Counted from the first letter of the stretch, positions 11,304 to 23,784 are shown. The stretch is 64,000 bases of DNA from Ipomoea triloba (GCF_003576645.1 NC_044919.1:17790091-17854090), one strand, 5' to 3'. Notes: generated by a model from the letters alone, not told the origin. Translations and numbers: made by a program.

Positions 11304-12963
11304 CTTATTCAATTCTCACATGGTGTAAGAGGTAGTTTCAAAAAAAATTCAAAGAATTGAGCTTCTTACTTCACACTTCATGACAAAATTACAAGATAAA
11401 ATGAACAACAACAGATAATTGTATTCAAGTGCACAACCCAATTACACCATCATTCAAGAGCATGTATACCAATAAAGCACAAAGTGAACCCATTCCACAC
11501 TTTAAAATCAATATCATCCTAGATGTTCAAGCACAGGGTGTGGGGGTGAAATGGGTTAATAAGAGTTCCCCTTTCCACAATTTAGAAATGTGGGTGGGGC
11601 TTGGGTTTCTACACTTTAGAAGTGTTAATGGGGCTTACCAAAACACAATGCAAAGAGGAGTATAGAAGAGGTAGAAACTCCCTTTCTTGGTGAGAAGTAA
11701 AGTAAGCCATATAATAGGAATAATCTTTGCCCAACAAACCAAATCACCCCGCCCGAACCTAAGCTTTGTCAAGACGCATATAACATGTACTACGGTTAGT
11801 GAGGCATTTGCACTATAATCATAAGCACCATGAAAATAGAATAACATTGAAGGAAGTAGAGAAAGTTAGCAAATAACCATGAGAGTAAAAAGAAACTAAA
11901 CAAGCACTAAGGTAAGCTAGTAAAATAAATGAAAGTAAAGGGCAGTGTTCCACCCACGGAACACCTAGCATTCAAGGTTATCCAACAAGAAAGTCACTAT
12001 CTATGAATGCAAGAAAGAAAACAACATAATCCCCCTCCCCCCTCACCCATATCATATCATTATGACAAACAACGCACAAATTCATTATTCTAGTGGCGGT
12101 TAGAAGAATCGCATGAAGTCCTGGAGAAGTTCCCCAATTGTAGGGCACTATGCCTCCATGGCCATTTGTTGCTCTTTCCTTCCCCGCATGTGCTCCTCCA
12201 TGGCCTCTAGGTGCAACTGGTATGGGAAAGCCTGCATAGTTGCCTAATTGGTCACGATTGCATACTACAAGGGCACCGCTAAGAATACAACTAATAGTGG
12301 GAGTGGGGTTGTGTCCTCATCATCCCCGGTTGTGGTAGAGTGAGGATCTCTAACCATAGGATCTTCTCCCTAGAGAACGGAGTCATATTCTCGATGCGTA
12401 GCTTCATAGTGAGCTTGTTCACCAACTGCATACTTTAGCACAATCTTGTAACTAGTGGCCCTACAAAGATTGTCTATGCATCATCCTTAACATGATTAAT
12501 CAACCACTTCTTTCACATCAAAGCAATGTTGATTGGTCGCCCCTTATCCATGCTCAACAGGTAGAAAATACCAGTCTTGTAAATCTTAATATCATTGGAT
12601 CTTCTCCCCCCAAACGAGGCTGCATGTATCTTCCTGACAAACTGGAACTAGACCTCACAATATCTGTAGCATGCATCCTTGAGGGTCCCCATCCAATCCC
12701 AAACCTTAAAATGTCACTCTAATAAGCAAAGGTGGACTTATCTCCTAGGAAGTCATATGGAAACCTTTTGTAGTCATCCTCTTCCTACTCCTTTACTGTG
12801 TAAAATCCCAACTTCTCCCCCAACTAGTTTATGAAGACGTTGTAGGATTTGTTTAAGGATTTGAAAGAGATAGTCATCACCAAATTCAAGTCCTAGATTG
12901 AACCTCTACACTCGAGTGTAGCCATGATGAACTCATATACCATTGGGCTATAAATATTGTCTT
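11304..12963 (-). mobile_element. E0: decayed relative of E1, minus strand
   Basis: Scattered homology to E1 in the same order supports a decayed copy. The stretch 11480-11540 holds a broken AGGA hairpin (AACATCTAGGATGATATT on the minus strand) followed by TTTTAAAGTGTGGAATGG. Near 12440-12480 the minus strand encodes a remnant of the ORF2 motif FxGPLVTRLC. Many CG sites appear as TG or CA. No frame is open. The copy resumes after the hAT insertion, at 13611. Confidence 0.55.
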
Positions 12964-12971
12964 GCCAACCA

Positions 12972-13602
12972 CAAGGTTGAAAAAGATGCTAGGCGCCTAG
13001 GAGCCAGATTTATTATTATTTTTTAATATTTTTTTATTTGTTTTTAACCAAACATATCCTCTCCCAGACTTTAGTGGCATTAATAGTTATTTTCCCTTTC
13101 CCCAATAAAGCTTTCTCTTTCCCCGTTTCTAATATTTCAATTTAATTAATTTATGGAGTAATCTCTTCAGCTCTTCTTCACACGACATACAGAGAGAACC
13201 AGATCTGTTTTTTTTTTTTTTTTTTTGTAAAACTAGATCTAGGTTCTTCGAATGAATGCTTGAGTCTCTCAATAGTCAATACAATAGATCAACACTTGCG
13301 ACTTACAACGACTCAACAGAGAACCAGATATGGGTCTCAACTCTCAACAGACTGGTGGAGGCGGAAGCTACCGACGGTGGAGGAGGCGACATGCGGAGGC
13401 AACCGGCGAAGGAATTGAGGCTACTTCGGCGACGAAGGCGACCGGCGGGGTTGCTTCGGTGGCGGACTGCTTCTGTATGAGGATTTTGGGAAAAAAAACA
13501 AGGGGCTGAGATGGGGCGGTCGGCCGCGAAGCAGGCCGATTCCAGCCTTCCTCGACGCGGCCTGGTACTGCCTAGCGCCTAGGCGCGATTTTTGCAACAT
13601 TG
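12972..13602. mobile_element. hAT non-autonomous element
   Basis: An 8-bp target duplication GCCAACCA (12964-12971 and 13603-13610) flanks imperfect terminal inverted repeats CAAGGTTGAAAAAGATGC and CAATGTTGCAAAAATCGC, followed by GCGCCTAGG-type palindromic words. An 8-bp TSD with short TIRs is typical of hAT. The 631-bp body is GC-rich in its right half and encodes no transposase. A 74-codon ORF at 13256 is Arg/Gly-rich and probably chance. It interrupts E0. Confidence 0.8.
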
Positions 13603-13610
13603 GCCAACCA

Positions 13611-13740
13611 ACAATTTTACTCCATTGAGGTTGGGAAATAAGCCTTTCAACCTCAGCCTAACACCCGAAAGAATAAGGATTGAGGGATCAGGGCTCATAC
13701 ACAAGTGTTGAAATCAACATAATGAAGATTTTGAAGCATT
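13611..13740 (-). mobile_element. E0 continuation after hAT insertion
   Basis: Once the hAT copy and one TSD are removed, the sequence continues from 12971 and looks like more of the decayed ORF2 region. It has no open frame. The outer limit is uncertain. Confidence 0.35.
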
Positions 13741-14138
13741 CAAGGATCAAGGGACCAAGCTAGATAGGATAGTTAGTTCTAGATCAGTTCTCTCACTTTT
13801 TCCATCCTCTACAATGGTTTCCTTTGACAGAAAAACCTCTCTACAATTCCTAGATTGTAATTCAAGATTGATTCCAATTCAAGTTGTGCATTGTTATAAT
13901 AATATTATTATTTTAATTGTTAAACCAAGTAGTAATTAGTTTGTTAGAAATTAAAGCAATACGTGGGTAATGGCATAGCAATACATGGAGTGTGCCCTTG
14001 ATTGTAGTAGTACGTGGAACTCTACATAGGCAAAATTTTAGCATTCTTGTTTCATTTCTTTACAATAAATAGTTTGTATCACAAGTATTTTAAATGCAAT
14101 CAACATTCTTATTTTCTATATATTCCTCTTTCTCTCTC

Positions 14139-14197
<59 letters not shown>

Positions 14198-14211
14198 GTA
14201 GTGAAATATGA
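13741..14211. other. No gene; possible short copia LTR and (AT)n
   Basis: No coding sequence is visible. A TGTTAGAAATT start near 13941 and the copia gag beginning soon after the (AT)n tract suggest a worn copia LTR, but I cannot find its end or a primer site. Confidence 0.3.
14142..14194. repeat. (AT)n microsatellite
   Basis: This is an uninterrupted TA dinucleotide run of about 53 bp, just before the decayed copia gag. Confidence 0.95.
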
Positions 14212-16185
14212 TAACAAATTTCAATATTGTATCGTCGGGTCCTAAATTAGATGGTAAACTTGATTACAATTATTGGTAAATTATGATGACTACGCATTTG
14301 AAATCTCAAAATCTTTGGAGCTTTGTTGATCCTGGTCTACCAGAAAGAGCTAATGCAGCCGCTATACGGCGAGATCAATTGGCCTTGGGACAGATTCACC
14401 AAGGTGTTGAGTACTCCGTTTCTAAGCAATTAGCTCGTGCTCAAATAGAAAAGCAAGTTTGGGACATCTTAAATGTGTTACACAAAGGAGTCAATCGGTA
14501 TAGAAATCTAAGTTGCAGTTGTTAAGAAAGTTGTATGATCATTGTGAGATGAACTCTACAGAAACAGTAGATCCGTATTTCACTCGCCTTATTGATCAGG
14601 TGAATAAGATAAGGTTATATGGAGATACGATTGAAGATTGTGCAGTGGTTGAAAAGGTTCTTTGAACTATGCCGATGAAGTATGGCCATGTGGTGACTTT
14701 AATAATAGAGTCACACAATACCGAGCTCTTGTCAATTACAGACCTGAAAGGTATGATAGAAAGCTATATTGACAGGATTGCGTCAAAATTGGAACCACTA
14801 GCAGAAGAACCTTTGAAGAGCCAAGTCACCCATAATATGATTGACCCTAATCAAAGAGGTGGAGGATCTAGTAGAGGTCGTGGAAGAGGAAGAGGAGGAT
14901 CTATTAGAAGAGGTCGTGGTAACTCCAACCAAGGAGGAGGATGTGGTAACTCCAACCAATGAAGAGGTGGAGCCGTGGAGGTAATACCAAACAAGGTAAA
15001 TTTCCATTTCACTGCTACAACTGTGGCAAGTATGGGCACACAATAGCTGATTGCTGGTATAATGAGGACAATCGTGGAAATCAAGCAAACATTGCTGAAA
15101 AGTCTGATGAGAGTTCTGAAATCTTACTTTTGGCGAGTAATAGTTTTTCTTAAGACGAAAACGCATGGTTCTTGGATACTAGGTGTAGTATCCATATGTG
15201 TGGGGAGAAAAAGTTGTTTTCCAAACTAGATGAATCAATCTGGTCTGAAGTGACATTTGGCAATAAGTCAAAGGTGTCAATTTTGGGAAAATGTAAAATC
15301 TCTATTCAGTTGAAGGATGGTACTCACAATTTTATATCTAATGTGTTCTGTGTTCCTGAACTACACTAAAATTTGTTGAGTATGGGGCAGTTGTCAGAAA
15401 AATGATATAAGATAAATATTACACAGGGGTGTTGTACCATTGTAAATGCTAAGGGAATTTTGATAGCAAATGTAAATATGTCCCAAAATCGACTATTTCC
15501 TTTGAAAATCAATCATGCACTTCTTGCTTGCTTTAATTCTGAAATTTGTTATGTTAATTGGTTATGACATATGTGGTTTGGACATTTCTATTTCTCTGGA
15601 TTAAAATATCTAATGAAAAAATAGCTTGTTTCTGATTTACCTATTGTGAATGCCCCTAATCATATTTGAGAGATTTCTTTGATTGGGAAGAAGCATAGAG
15701 ATCCCTTCCCGGTGGGCAAGTCAAGAAGAGCCACAAAACAGTTGGAGATTATTCACTCAGACATGTGTTCATTGGAGGTTCCGTCACATGGAGGTTGTAA
15801 GTACTTTGCTACTTTCATTGATGATTTCAGTAGGAAAACATGAGTTTGCTTTCTTAAGCAATAGTCTGATGCATGTGATGTTTTCAAGCAATTTAACTTT
15901 TGTTGAAAAGCAGAGTAGTTATTAAACAAAATCTTGAGAATTGATAGAGGTACAAAATATATTGCTTGTGATGATTTTTTGAAGGAGATGGGTATTCAGC
16001 ACCAGATGACAACCAGCTACACTCCACAACAAAATGGAGTGGCTGAGAGGAAGAATAGATCTATCATGGATATAGTGAGATGCATGTTGAAATCTAAAAA
16101 TCTTATCTGCCTAAGCCTTTTTGGGCAGAAACTGTTGCTTGTGTTGTCTATGTATTGAACAAGTGTCCAACTAAAAGTGTTGAAA
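14212..16185 (+). pseudogene. Decayed Ty1/copia gag-protease-integrase
   Basis: These are remnants of a copia polyprotein in order on the plus strand. Gag includes MMTTHLKSQNLWSFVDPG and QLARAQIEKQVWDIL. A Gly/Arg-rich stretch precedes the zinc knuckle CYNCGKYGHTIADC (about 15018-15060). The protease region reads WFLDTRCSIHMCG, where DTR replaces the usual DSG. Integrase core pieces are IHSDMCS, FIDDFSRKT and the TPQQNGVAERKNR motif (16022-16060). Many stops and frameshifts break it, and reverse transcriptase and RNase H are absent. It ends abruptly near 16185 at an LTR-like sequence. Confidence 0.85.
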
Positions 16186-16930
16186 GCGTGTAGTTTTAGT
16201 GGGGTGAAAAAGATGGAATAAGAGGTAAAACCGAAGAGATGAACTCCCCGAGTGTTGAGTGTCGAAGGAGGCACAATCGGAAAATTACTTAGCGTTTATT
16301 CAAGCGAATGCATAGTGATCACAAAGAGGATGGAATGTGCACAAAATAAAATCAATTGTTTGGGAAAATTCTATCACTAAAGTAAACAAGTAATGAAACA
16401 ATCAAATGAAAGAAACTAGGGAACAAATTGTGTTTGGTTGTGAGGCCCCATCGTGCGACAATTGCAAGGGAACATTGATTCACCTAAATTGGTTATTCAA
16501 GGGTGCTTGATCTTGATTCCTTTGTAAATAGTAAGGTCATCAAGCATCATAAGTCTAGAAAGTGACATAGATAGATTATTTAATTTTGACAACATAACAC
16601 AACTTGCAATAGCAAGACTCTCAATCAAAAAATTGCAACAAGGGTCTTGAGCAACATAAGATTATGGACAACAAAGACATTTACATAACTAAAGTATTGA
16701 GATAGTAATAAAAAACTTTTAGAGCAGCACATGTTCTTTGACAACATGGCTTTTGAAAGCAAGCCACAAGATTTTCAATAAGCAGAAGAGCTTATAGCAG
16801 AGAAGGAAGATTAACATTAAGGGTTTTCAACTAACATTCAATGCAAGATTATTACTACTTTTGTAAATGTTGGCACATTTTTAAGACAAGTTGCAAGTAA
16901 ATATTGGATAACATCTACACCTGTCAAATC
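16186..16930 (-). mobile_element. LTR-like fragment related to E1/E4 LTRs
   Basis: It begins with AACTCCCCGAGTGTTGAGTG then TCGAAGGAGG, close to the ACTCCCCGAGTGTCG...TCGAAGGAGG words near the inner ends of the E1 and E4 LTRs on the same strand. No gene is visible. Both ends are uncertain. Confidence 0.4.
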
Positions 16931-16959
16931 TAGGCAAATTATTTTATTGTCAAGTTGGT

Positions 16960-17540
16960 GATTTGAATTTGTTTTCCTCCAATGGGAAAATTCAAAATTT
17001 AGCTATAAATAGATAAAATGCTTAAGAAGAAAGCAAAATACTTTATCCAAGCACATTAGAAGATCATGTTTTACTTGAGTCGCTTTTGTTTGAGGGTTAT
17101 TTAACCTTTGTGTTGAAATTTTGGTTGATTGTCTCTACCAAGATAAGATATTTGATCAAGCATTATGAAAATGATTTATGCGCCATTATCAAGAATTCAC
17201 AAAAAATTTATTCGAGCTCATTAGAAGATCAAGTTTCTCTTGAGTCTCTTTTGTTGGAAGGTCATTTAACCCTTTGTATTGAAATTTTTGTTGATCACTA
17301 CCAAGGGTAGATAGAGGTTAAAAACATACTTTTGAGTCTTGTAAAAACTTGATGTGGGCTTTATGATATAAACACTTGTTTAGCTCTCACTTGTAAATTG
17401 TTTGGGATACCAGTTTACTAGTGAATCCCTATTGGATGATAAGAGAAGAGAGGAGTAGATCAGATGAATTATATCACCATTGAATTGAACCACTATAAAT
17501 TCTTGTCCATTTTACATTATGTACTTTACATACATTATGT
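16960..17540 (+). mobile_element. Copia LTR fragment with internal tandem copy
   Basis: A TATA box GCTATAAATAG lies near 17001. Downstream, a block starting CATTAGAAGATCA occurs twice, near 17056 and 17218. The end, ACCACTATAAATTCTTG then ATTTTAC, resembles the end of the copia LTR near 63120. The LINE fragment follows directly. No primer site is seen. Confidence 0.45.
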
Positions 17541-17547
17541 TTTCCTT

Positions 17548-18037
17548 TTTGAAGGGAAAGACACGAATGTATTAATAATCAACAAAATGCGAAATACAGA
17601 TCCGTGACACAGACACCCACAACCCAAGACAGACAAGGAACCAGTAGCCCGTACTAATACATGAGCTACGTGATTCACTGACCTATTGACATGGCGAACA
17701 GACACGTTCCCAATGTCAGAAGCAATATTGCGACATTGCTTTACTGTCAAACCAACTCACAAAAGGTCTAAAGAAGTATATTTAAAACTAGAACAGAAAT
17801 TAAGACAATCAGACTCTAACAACAAATTACTAAAGTGATGAGCATTTAACCATGCAAGGGCCTCCTTAACCGCCATTGATTCAACCAAGAAGGGGTCTCT
17901 TCCACAATCAATCCGAGCACTGTAGGTAGCCACAAATTTCCCTTCGTTGTTCCGTACAACGACCTCAAAATCAGCCCATCTTCTAAGATAGTTACATCAA
18001 CATTACATTTAAGCTCATTGACTGGCAAGGAATCCAA
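17548..18037 (-). pseudogene. LINE fragment: RNase H part
   Basis: The minus strand encodes pieces of a plant non-LTR retrotransposon RNase H domain: ELKCNVDVTI with the first Asp, then ISxxHVNRSVNHVAHVL-like sequence ending in RATGSL. Frames are broken. It continues the LINE at 18344-19262 and is separated from it by a MITE. The 3' end keeps only a short A-rich CAAAAAGGAAAA. Confidence 0.7.
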
Positions 18038-18343
18038 GGGTGTGTTTGGTTGGTGAGTTTAGGCATAAGGTATGGGTATCAAAGTGATTGTTATTGTTTG
18101 TTTGGTTGATAGGTTTTTAAAATACTACTATGGGTTTGAAATACCTCATTAATTGAAAAATTCATACCCTAATGAAATAAGGGTTTCATTCCCCTTCTTC
18201 CTTTTTACCCCAACTATTAGTAATCATTCTCATTCCACCCTACTACCAAACATGCAAAATACTTTCACCAAAACCCATTACCCTTACCAAGTATTTAATA
18301 CCCATACCGATTCTGATTCCCATGTGCGAACCAAACAAACCCC
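18038..18343. mobile_element. MITE inside the LINE
   Basis: This is about 306 bp with imperfect inverted ends GGGTGTGTTTGGTT and GGGGTTTGTTTGGTT, and no coding capacity. It splits the LINE RNase H from the zinc-binding region. A clear TSD is not visible; CCAA on both sides is the best candidate, so the family (PIF/Harbinger or other) is undecided. Confidence 0.65.
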
Positions 18344-19262
18344 AAGTATTATTACTCTCATTGAGAACAATAGGCAGACTAGTTTTGGAAAATGATTCAA
18401 ACCAAAGGGAACTCAACACATCTACCTGCCTTTGCATGGAAGTAGCTGATGGCATAATCCCCTTCCAAACAACTTCATTTCTAGTTGTCCAGGCAGTCCA
18501 CATGCGCGTAATCATCTGTACTATCACCAACGTTGCGGGAGACTGAAGTTCATGATTAAAAATCTCGGCCAAACTGCCATTGTTCAAAGCATCTAAAACT
18601 CCCCAAACTTGTTTCACTACAGGGCATACACAAAAAAATATGTTCCATTGTTTCCAAGCCCTCTGCGCAGAATGGGCAGCCACCACCCACCCAAACATGC
18701 CTCATCTTTAAAGTCTCACGAATGGGGAGAATATTTCTCATGCATCTGCATAGGAAATTCTCCACCTTAGGAGGAATTGGCAGCAACCATAGCTTCTTCC
18801 ATTCGACAAACTACAGCTGAGGATCGAAATGTATAGCGGGAGCTGTGAGCAATTTATAACCATGTCGCACTGAGTACATGCCCCTTATATCACCCTTCCA
18901 TCTCCACGTATCCTTAAAATGTGAAGAAACAGGAGTAGAGATGATCCGTTTAACATCACTTTCCAAGAACAAATCTATGACATTATCTGTATCCCCCCAT
19001 TCCCCCGACTCAGTCAATAGACCACTTACAGGCGCATCTTTCAATTCATCCACAACAGGGGTATTAAGCACCGGGTTTGTAGAATCGGGTAACTATGGCC
19101 AGCCCCAAATTTTTGTGTGAGTTCCATCGCCCACACAGCAGACAACACCTTCCCTAAGCAAAGGTTGACCCGCTATAATACTTCGCCAAATGTAGCTCGG
19201 GTTGTTCCCAGTTTGGGCATCCATAAAGTCAGACGAGGGATAGTATCGAGAAAATAAAATCA
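18344..19262 (-). pseudogene. LINE fragment: RT C-terminus and zinc-binding region
   Basis: The minus-strand pieces read DAQTGNNPSYIWRSIIAGQ, a conserved post-RT segment of plant LINEs, then WRWKGDIRGMYSVRHGYKLL, PPKVENFLCRCMRNILPI and the zinc-binding region CPFCAEGLETMEHIFLCMPC (zf-RVT type). Stops and frameshifts separate them. The catalytic RT and the endonuclease are missing, so the copy is 5'-truncated. Confidence 0.8.
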
Positions 19263-19522
19263 TCATAACTAATTTTATTATACTACATGCACTCAATCTC
19301 ATAATACTATATAAAAATCTTTTCCTTTATCTCTTCATGTTGACAATCTTTGAAAATAAAAATCCTTCCTGGCAAACATAGTACAGTTTCGATAGAATCT
19401 TTTTTGAGAGTATATAGTTAAATTTTCAACATAAGTTTTAAGAAAGTGTGAAAAAATTAACTTAGTCAAAATTCTTTAAAAATCTGTATGACGACTTAAT
19501 TTTTGTCAGAATGAAAGATGTT

Positions 19523-19813
19523 GGCCTTGTTTGGTAAAATAGTTAGCTTATCAGTTAATTTTAGCTTATTTGACTACTATTAGCTATTTGACTTAGTTAA
19601 AAAACAATATAAGTGTTTGATTAATCAACGTTTTGTAATTCTAAAATTCAAAAAGCTCCTCAAAGCAACTTTTCAATTAACTTTTTGAGAAAAAATTATA
19701 TCAAATAGCGATCAACTAACAGCTAATTTACCGAATACCTTTATACAATCAGCTAATGTTATTAACTAGTTACTATAACCCAATGAGCTAACAACCATTT
19801 ACTAAACATGGCC
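19523..19813. mobile_element. MITE with GGCC...TTTGGTAAA ends
   Basis: The terminal inverted repeats GGCCTTGTTTGGTAAA and GGCCATGTTTAGTAAATG bound 291 bp of AT-rich, non-coding sequence with GCTAA-type subrepeats. The TSD is not evident. The ends look like those of Tourist-type MITEs. Confidence 0.6.
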
Positions 19814-20301
19814 TAAATATTATTTTAACCCTTCAACTTTTTCTAATTTAATCGGGACCATAAAAATATAATATATATGCAGGCATGATTTGTACACAAA
19901 CAAATTAAAGAGGCTAAAACTTTACTTACCACTCTCAATACTAAGCTACTACCTCATCACTTATCTAGCTACAATTAAGCTTAGTTGTTAAAGGCTTAGC
20001 TTCTCTTGTTATGTGTCAACCACATCTATATCTTTCTTATTAAACGTCAACGAATTGTTCCCTAACACCACAGTTTTTCTAGTTTCTTATGCACGAAGAG
20101 TCCCCTATGCTATTTCCAACTTTGCAAAATATATATATATGAGCTATCTAGCTTTCATCAATTTTAAAAAAAAAAGAAAAAAAAAGAGAGAGAGATTTAA
20201 ATTGCACACTATAACTGTTAGAGTTAGGATGAAGGCGGAGGAAAGAAGTTTCGGGGAAGAAGATGAAAGCTCTCATTCATTGATCAAAAACCATACCAGA
20301 A
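19814..20301. other. No gene seen
   Basis: This is AT-rich spacer with a short (TA)n and an A/GA-rich stretch near 20165-20195. I see no gene. Confidence 0.6.
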
Positions 20302-20306
20302 AGTAA

Positions 20307-21467
20307 TGATATCTACTATTTTATACAATAATTCACCCCTTATTTTAGTTGTTTTGATGCTTATTTTCTTTATCCTAATGAAATTGGGAATTGTTTGTGT
20401 GTTATATTGTCCAAGTGTTGAATTATCTACAAGAAACAACAAAGGAAGAATTTTGGAGCATTTTGGACAAGTTCTGGAAGAAAAGAGAATTACAAGGAAG
20501 AAAGGAAACAAGAATACAAATTGGAAAGCAATTGAAAGTTACCTAATGGGCCAAGGCCCATCTATCTCCTATATATTCTACCTATTCTCTACAATTGGAG
20601 GAGGTTCCCTTACAGAGTTCTGAACCCTAGCTTTTAGTTTATATTCCCCTAGCATAGTTTAGATTAGTTTCACATTAGATTAGTTAATTTCAAGATTGGA
20701 ATCAAGGATTGAAGATTGGATTTGTTCTTTATCAGTTAAGTTTCTCTTCCCTTTTAATTCTTGCAATGTTTATGGTTATTATTTATTGCTTTGCTTTGTT
20801 TACTTTAACGATGCGGGAGTAATTCGTTTATGGGTTTGGATTAGGGATCCATTGTTAATCTTGATGTTCGATTTATGATTAATTGCATAAAGGGATTGAA
20901 TCTTTTACCTAGGGTTTATGTTGAATTGGGGATTTCTTTGCACTAGTTATTGGTTTGTGGCCACAATTAATTGCTAGTCTAAGAGAGGGATTCATTACAA
21001 CGACAGTTGGATGGAGACCTCGAGCCTTACCAATTTCAACCTAATTTTCCTGCTATGAAAGTAGAGGTAATATTGAGGGCTTACAATGCTTAGGTGCTTA
21101 AGGTTATGATTGATGCATCACGACAGTGGGGCAATCTTAGCCTAATTCTCTTATTGATTATGAAAGTAGCTGAGTAGAATTCTTTTGCGCATTGCCCATA
21201 TATCCCTTGGTTCATTATTCTTTCCCTAATCCTGAGTTTGCTAGAACATCAAGGTTACAATCCCCCTAATCTGGCCCATACTTTTATCATACAGTTTATA
21301 CCTTAATCAATTGCTTTCTTTTATTCCACATCATTCAGTCTTTGTTGCTTGGATTCTATTAATTTATATACTCTAGTGCCTGGTAATTCACACAATTACG
21401 TGCCATAGCCCCAATCCTCAGCGGAACGACATTACACCCTTTTTACACTCATCATTTGTGTTCATCC
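20307..21467 (+). mobile_element. E2 5' LTR
   Basis: It starts TGATATCTAC and ends near TTCATCCA. It holds the palindrome ATGGGCCAAGGCCCAT (20546-20561), about 8 bp upstream of a TATA box CTATATATTC (20569-20578). TGGGCC/GGCCCA matches the known plant site II type element. Confidence 0.85.
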
Positions 21468-21472
21468 AATTT

Positions 21473-21490
21473 TGGCGTCGTCGTCGGGGA
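21473..21490 (+). other. E2 primer-binding site, decayed
   Basis: TGGCGTCGTCGTCGGGGA differs from the E1 site at three positions, two of them C-to-T at CG sites. That is consistent with methylation-driven decay. It lies five bases after the LTR. Confidence 0.75.
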
Positions 21491-21663
21491 TTGGTTTATT
21501 TGGTTTTGATTGTGTGATTATTTTCTTACTAGCATTAGAGTTAGTGAATTTTAGGAGATCAAGTTTTTATCACAAAAAAAAAAAAGACACAAAAAAAAAA
21601 AAAAAATTTGTTGCTAATGTGCATGCAAGTCTATATATTTTGATTTGATTGAAAGGGATTCCC

Positions 21664-23075
21664 ATGTTGGATCAAGGAGGATACTACGATTGTCAATCTT
21701 ATGAGGGCAACCAATATGATGGATATGGAAATCCTTGTACAATTCAAGCCCCACCTCCTAACCATTACTATGATGTTCAATCCCAAAATTTTCATCCACC
21801 ACCATTCCACCCCCAAAACTCATACTCTCAATACACTCCAAACTACCAACATCCATACCCACAACCTTCACAAGATTTCAATCCACACTACCAAAATCTT
21901 TAACCACCACATCATCAGGAATATCAACCTTTCACTCAAGAGTTTGGTGCCAATATGAATTAAGAAGTTTTTCAAGCAGGTGCACCACCAATGTTCATGC
22001 CACAACCTCTTTGGTGTGCCATATGTGGAGGATCACATGAAGCCGAAAGACGCTACATCTTTGATCCTAACTTTCGATATCCAGGCCAAGTTCAAGTACC
22101 TGTACATCAAAAACATCAAGAGCCATTCTATCAAAGACCTCCACAAACAAACCGACCTATTGATGAGGAAACCTTGGCATTGGCTAGGCGTTGGGGAGTT
22201 ACTATTGTACCCGATGATGACATTGAGGATGGTGGATATCCCATGAGATCAAGTGAAGAAGAATATGCCAATAACCATTGGGAACCTCAAGAACCATTCT
22301 ATCAAGAACCTCTACAAGCAAGCCAACCTATTGATGAGGAGACGAGGTCCATGATGAATAACTTAATCATTCAAATGAACGTGTTACAAGCTCAAGTGGA
22401 AGATCTTAAGGCTCAAAGAATAGGCTTGACAACTCAAGAACCCATTCAAAATTCAATTCCTTATGAAGATGTTATACATGAGTTGTTCACGCCAAGTGAA
22501 GGTGGTGATTCAGAGGAGATGGAGGATGCAGCTGATGAAGATGAGAAAGTGAATGAGGAGATTGAAATGGAACCTTTGAATTGGGAAGGAAGTGTGGAGT
22601 TACAAGGGAATGGTGAACAAGAGCAACTTAAAGATGGTCCAAGTGAAGAAGTGTTCAAGAATGATATAGTTGATGAAATTGATGGCACAAACGAGGTATG
22701 TCTTCCTTTGATGACACTCCCTTGGGTGAGAACTTTAGACTAACTTGGGAACCGGGAGGTGTCAATGTTTTTGAATGTGGAGGCCCCCATTGGCCAATTT
22801 TCATGTCCAAGGATTCTTACTTCATCTTAGTGCATAAAGAAGACCCAAGGTTTTCCCTACTTGCTCCAGGAAAGGAAAATCAAGGGGAAAATAAGAATGG
22901 ATTTGGTGAAAGTGTGTGCTTGAATTTTGAGTTCATGGAGGAACAGTCTTTGAGCTTTGAGGTGGTGGACTTGTGCATAAATGAATTTGTTGATGGCCAC
23001 CATTTGAGGCACTATCTTGAAGAAAAATTTGCTAGGAATGATGGGATGTTCTTTGTTCAATTCAATGATGGTTGA
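21664..23075 (+). pseudogene. E2 ORF1, Gag-derived Pro/Tyr/Gln-rich protein
   Basis: The first ATG is at 21664 (MLDQGGYYDCQSYEG). The N-terminus is rich in Pro, Tyr, Gln, Asn and His. A zinc-knuckle-like WCAICGGSHEAERR follows, comparable to CNICGGPHDT in the E1 Gag. Next is a helical segment (MMNNLIIQMNVLQAQVEDLK) and a long acidic region. Two in-frame TAA stops (21901-21903 and 21961-21963) and one frameshift near 22700-22740 break it. The last segment (to 23075) ends MFFVQFNDG. It looks like the Gag region between capsid and protease, kept without either. No enzyme motif is present. The twin hairpin starts 14 bases after its stop. Confidence 0.6.
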
Positions 23076-23088
23076 TCTTGAGAGGTTG

Positions 23089-23136
23089 AGTCGAGCTAGC
23101 GACATTAAACTTAGCGCTTCATGGGAGGCACCCCAT
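23089..23136 (+). promoter_or_regulatory. Twin-hairpin motif after E2 ORF1
   Basis: TCGAGCTAGCGACATTAAAC is followed by TTAGCGCTTC and the hairpin ATGGG-AGGCAC-CCCAT. The outer pair is A-T here and T-A in E3, which is a compensatory change. Confidence 0.6.
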
Positions 23137-23410
23137 GTTATCCTTTACTTTCTTGCATTTTATTTTATTGCATTTAATTTATTTGCTTTAGTTAGATTTT
23201 ATATTTTAGTCTTTATTTGGTTTTCAAGAGGTTTGGCAAGGGAATATTTGAGTGAGAATTGATTTATTTTACTTCTAAGAGAGTAGGGAATGTTTGGAAA
23301 TTGAGTGTTTATGATCTGTTTAGGTGTTGGAGTGCTTTGGGGATGTTTTGGATTGATCTACAGGTGAAAACAGGCATTTGGCGCGAAAAATGGACTTTTT
23401 GCATATAGAG

Positions 23411-23535
23411 AGCTCGGGGTCACGGCCAACATCACGGCCATGACCCCGCCCGTGACCTTTTCCTCAACTTCCAGTACGTTTTCGCTTATAGAGAGCTCTG
23501 GGTCACAGCCAACATCACAGCCATGACCCCGCCCT
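23411..23535 (+). repeat. E2 GC-rich palindrome cassette, two copies
   Basis: GGGGTCACGGCC...GGCCATGACCCC (23416-23447) forms a long imperfect stem. It repeats about 80 bp later with CG-to-CA changes (CACAGCC). It sits in the place where E1 and E3 have their ACGCGT cassettes. Confidence 0.65.
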
Positions 23536-23784
23536 TGACCCCAACAGTAAAAAAAAAAAAATTTTTTTTTTTTTTTTGCAATTTATCCCCACTTCCTTGT
23601 GTGCACCATTGTTGTCTTCCTCAGGTTCTATAGTTTTTTTCTTCCATTTTTCTTCATTGCATCAAGACTTCAAGGTTTAATTTCCTAACTCGATCTTTTA
23701 ATTTCTTTCTCTATTAGTTTTGAATTTGTACTTCATTATTGATTTTATTCTTTGTATCCCCTCTATTGTGCTTAATTGTTTGTC

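Noticed and set aside
18153..18395. 80-codon plus-strand ORF
   Set aside because: It spans the boundary of a MITE and antisense LINE sequence.
20306..20623. 105-116-codon ORFs present twice (20306 and 25148)
   Set aside because: They are inside the two E2 LTRs, so the apparent conservation is only LTR identity.
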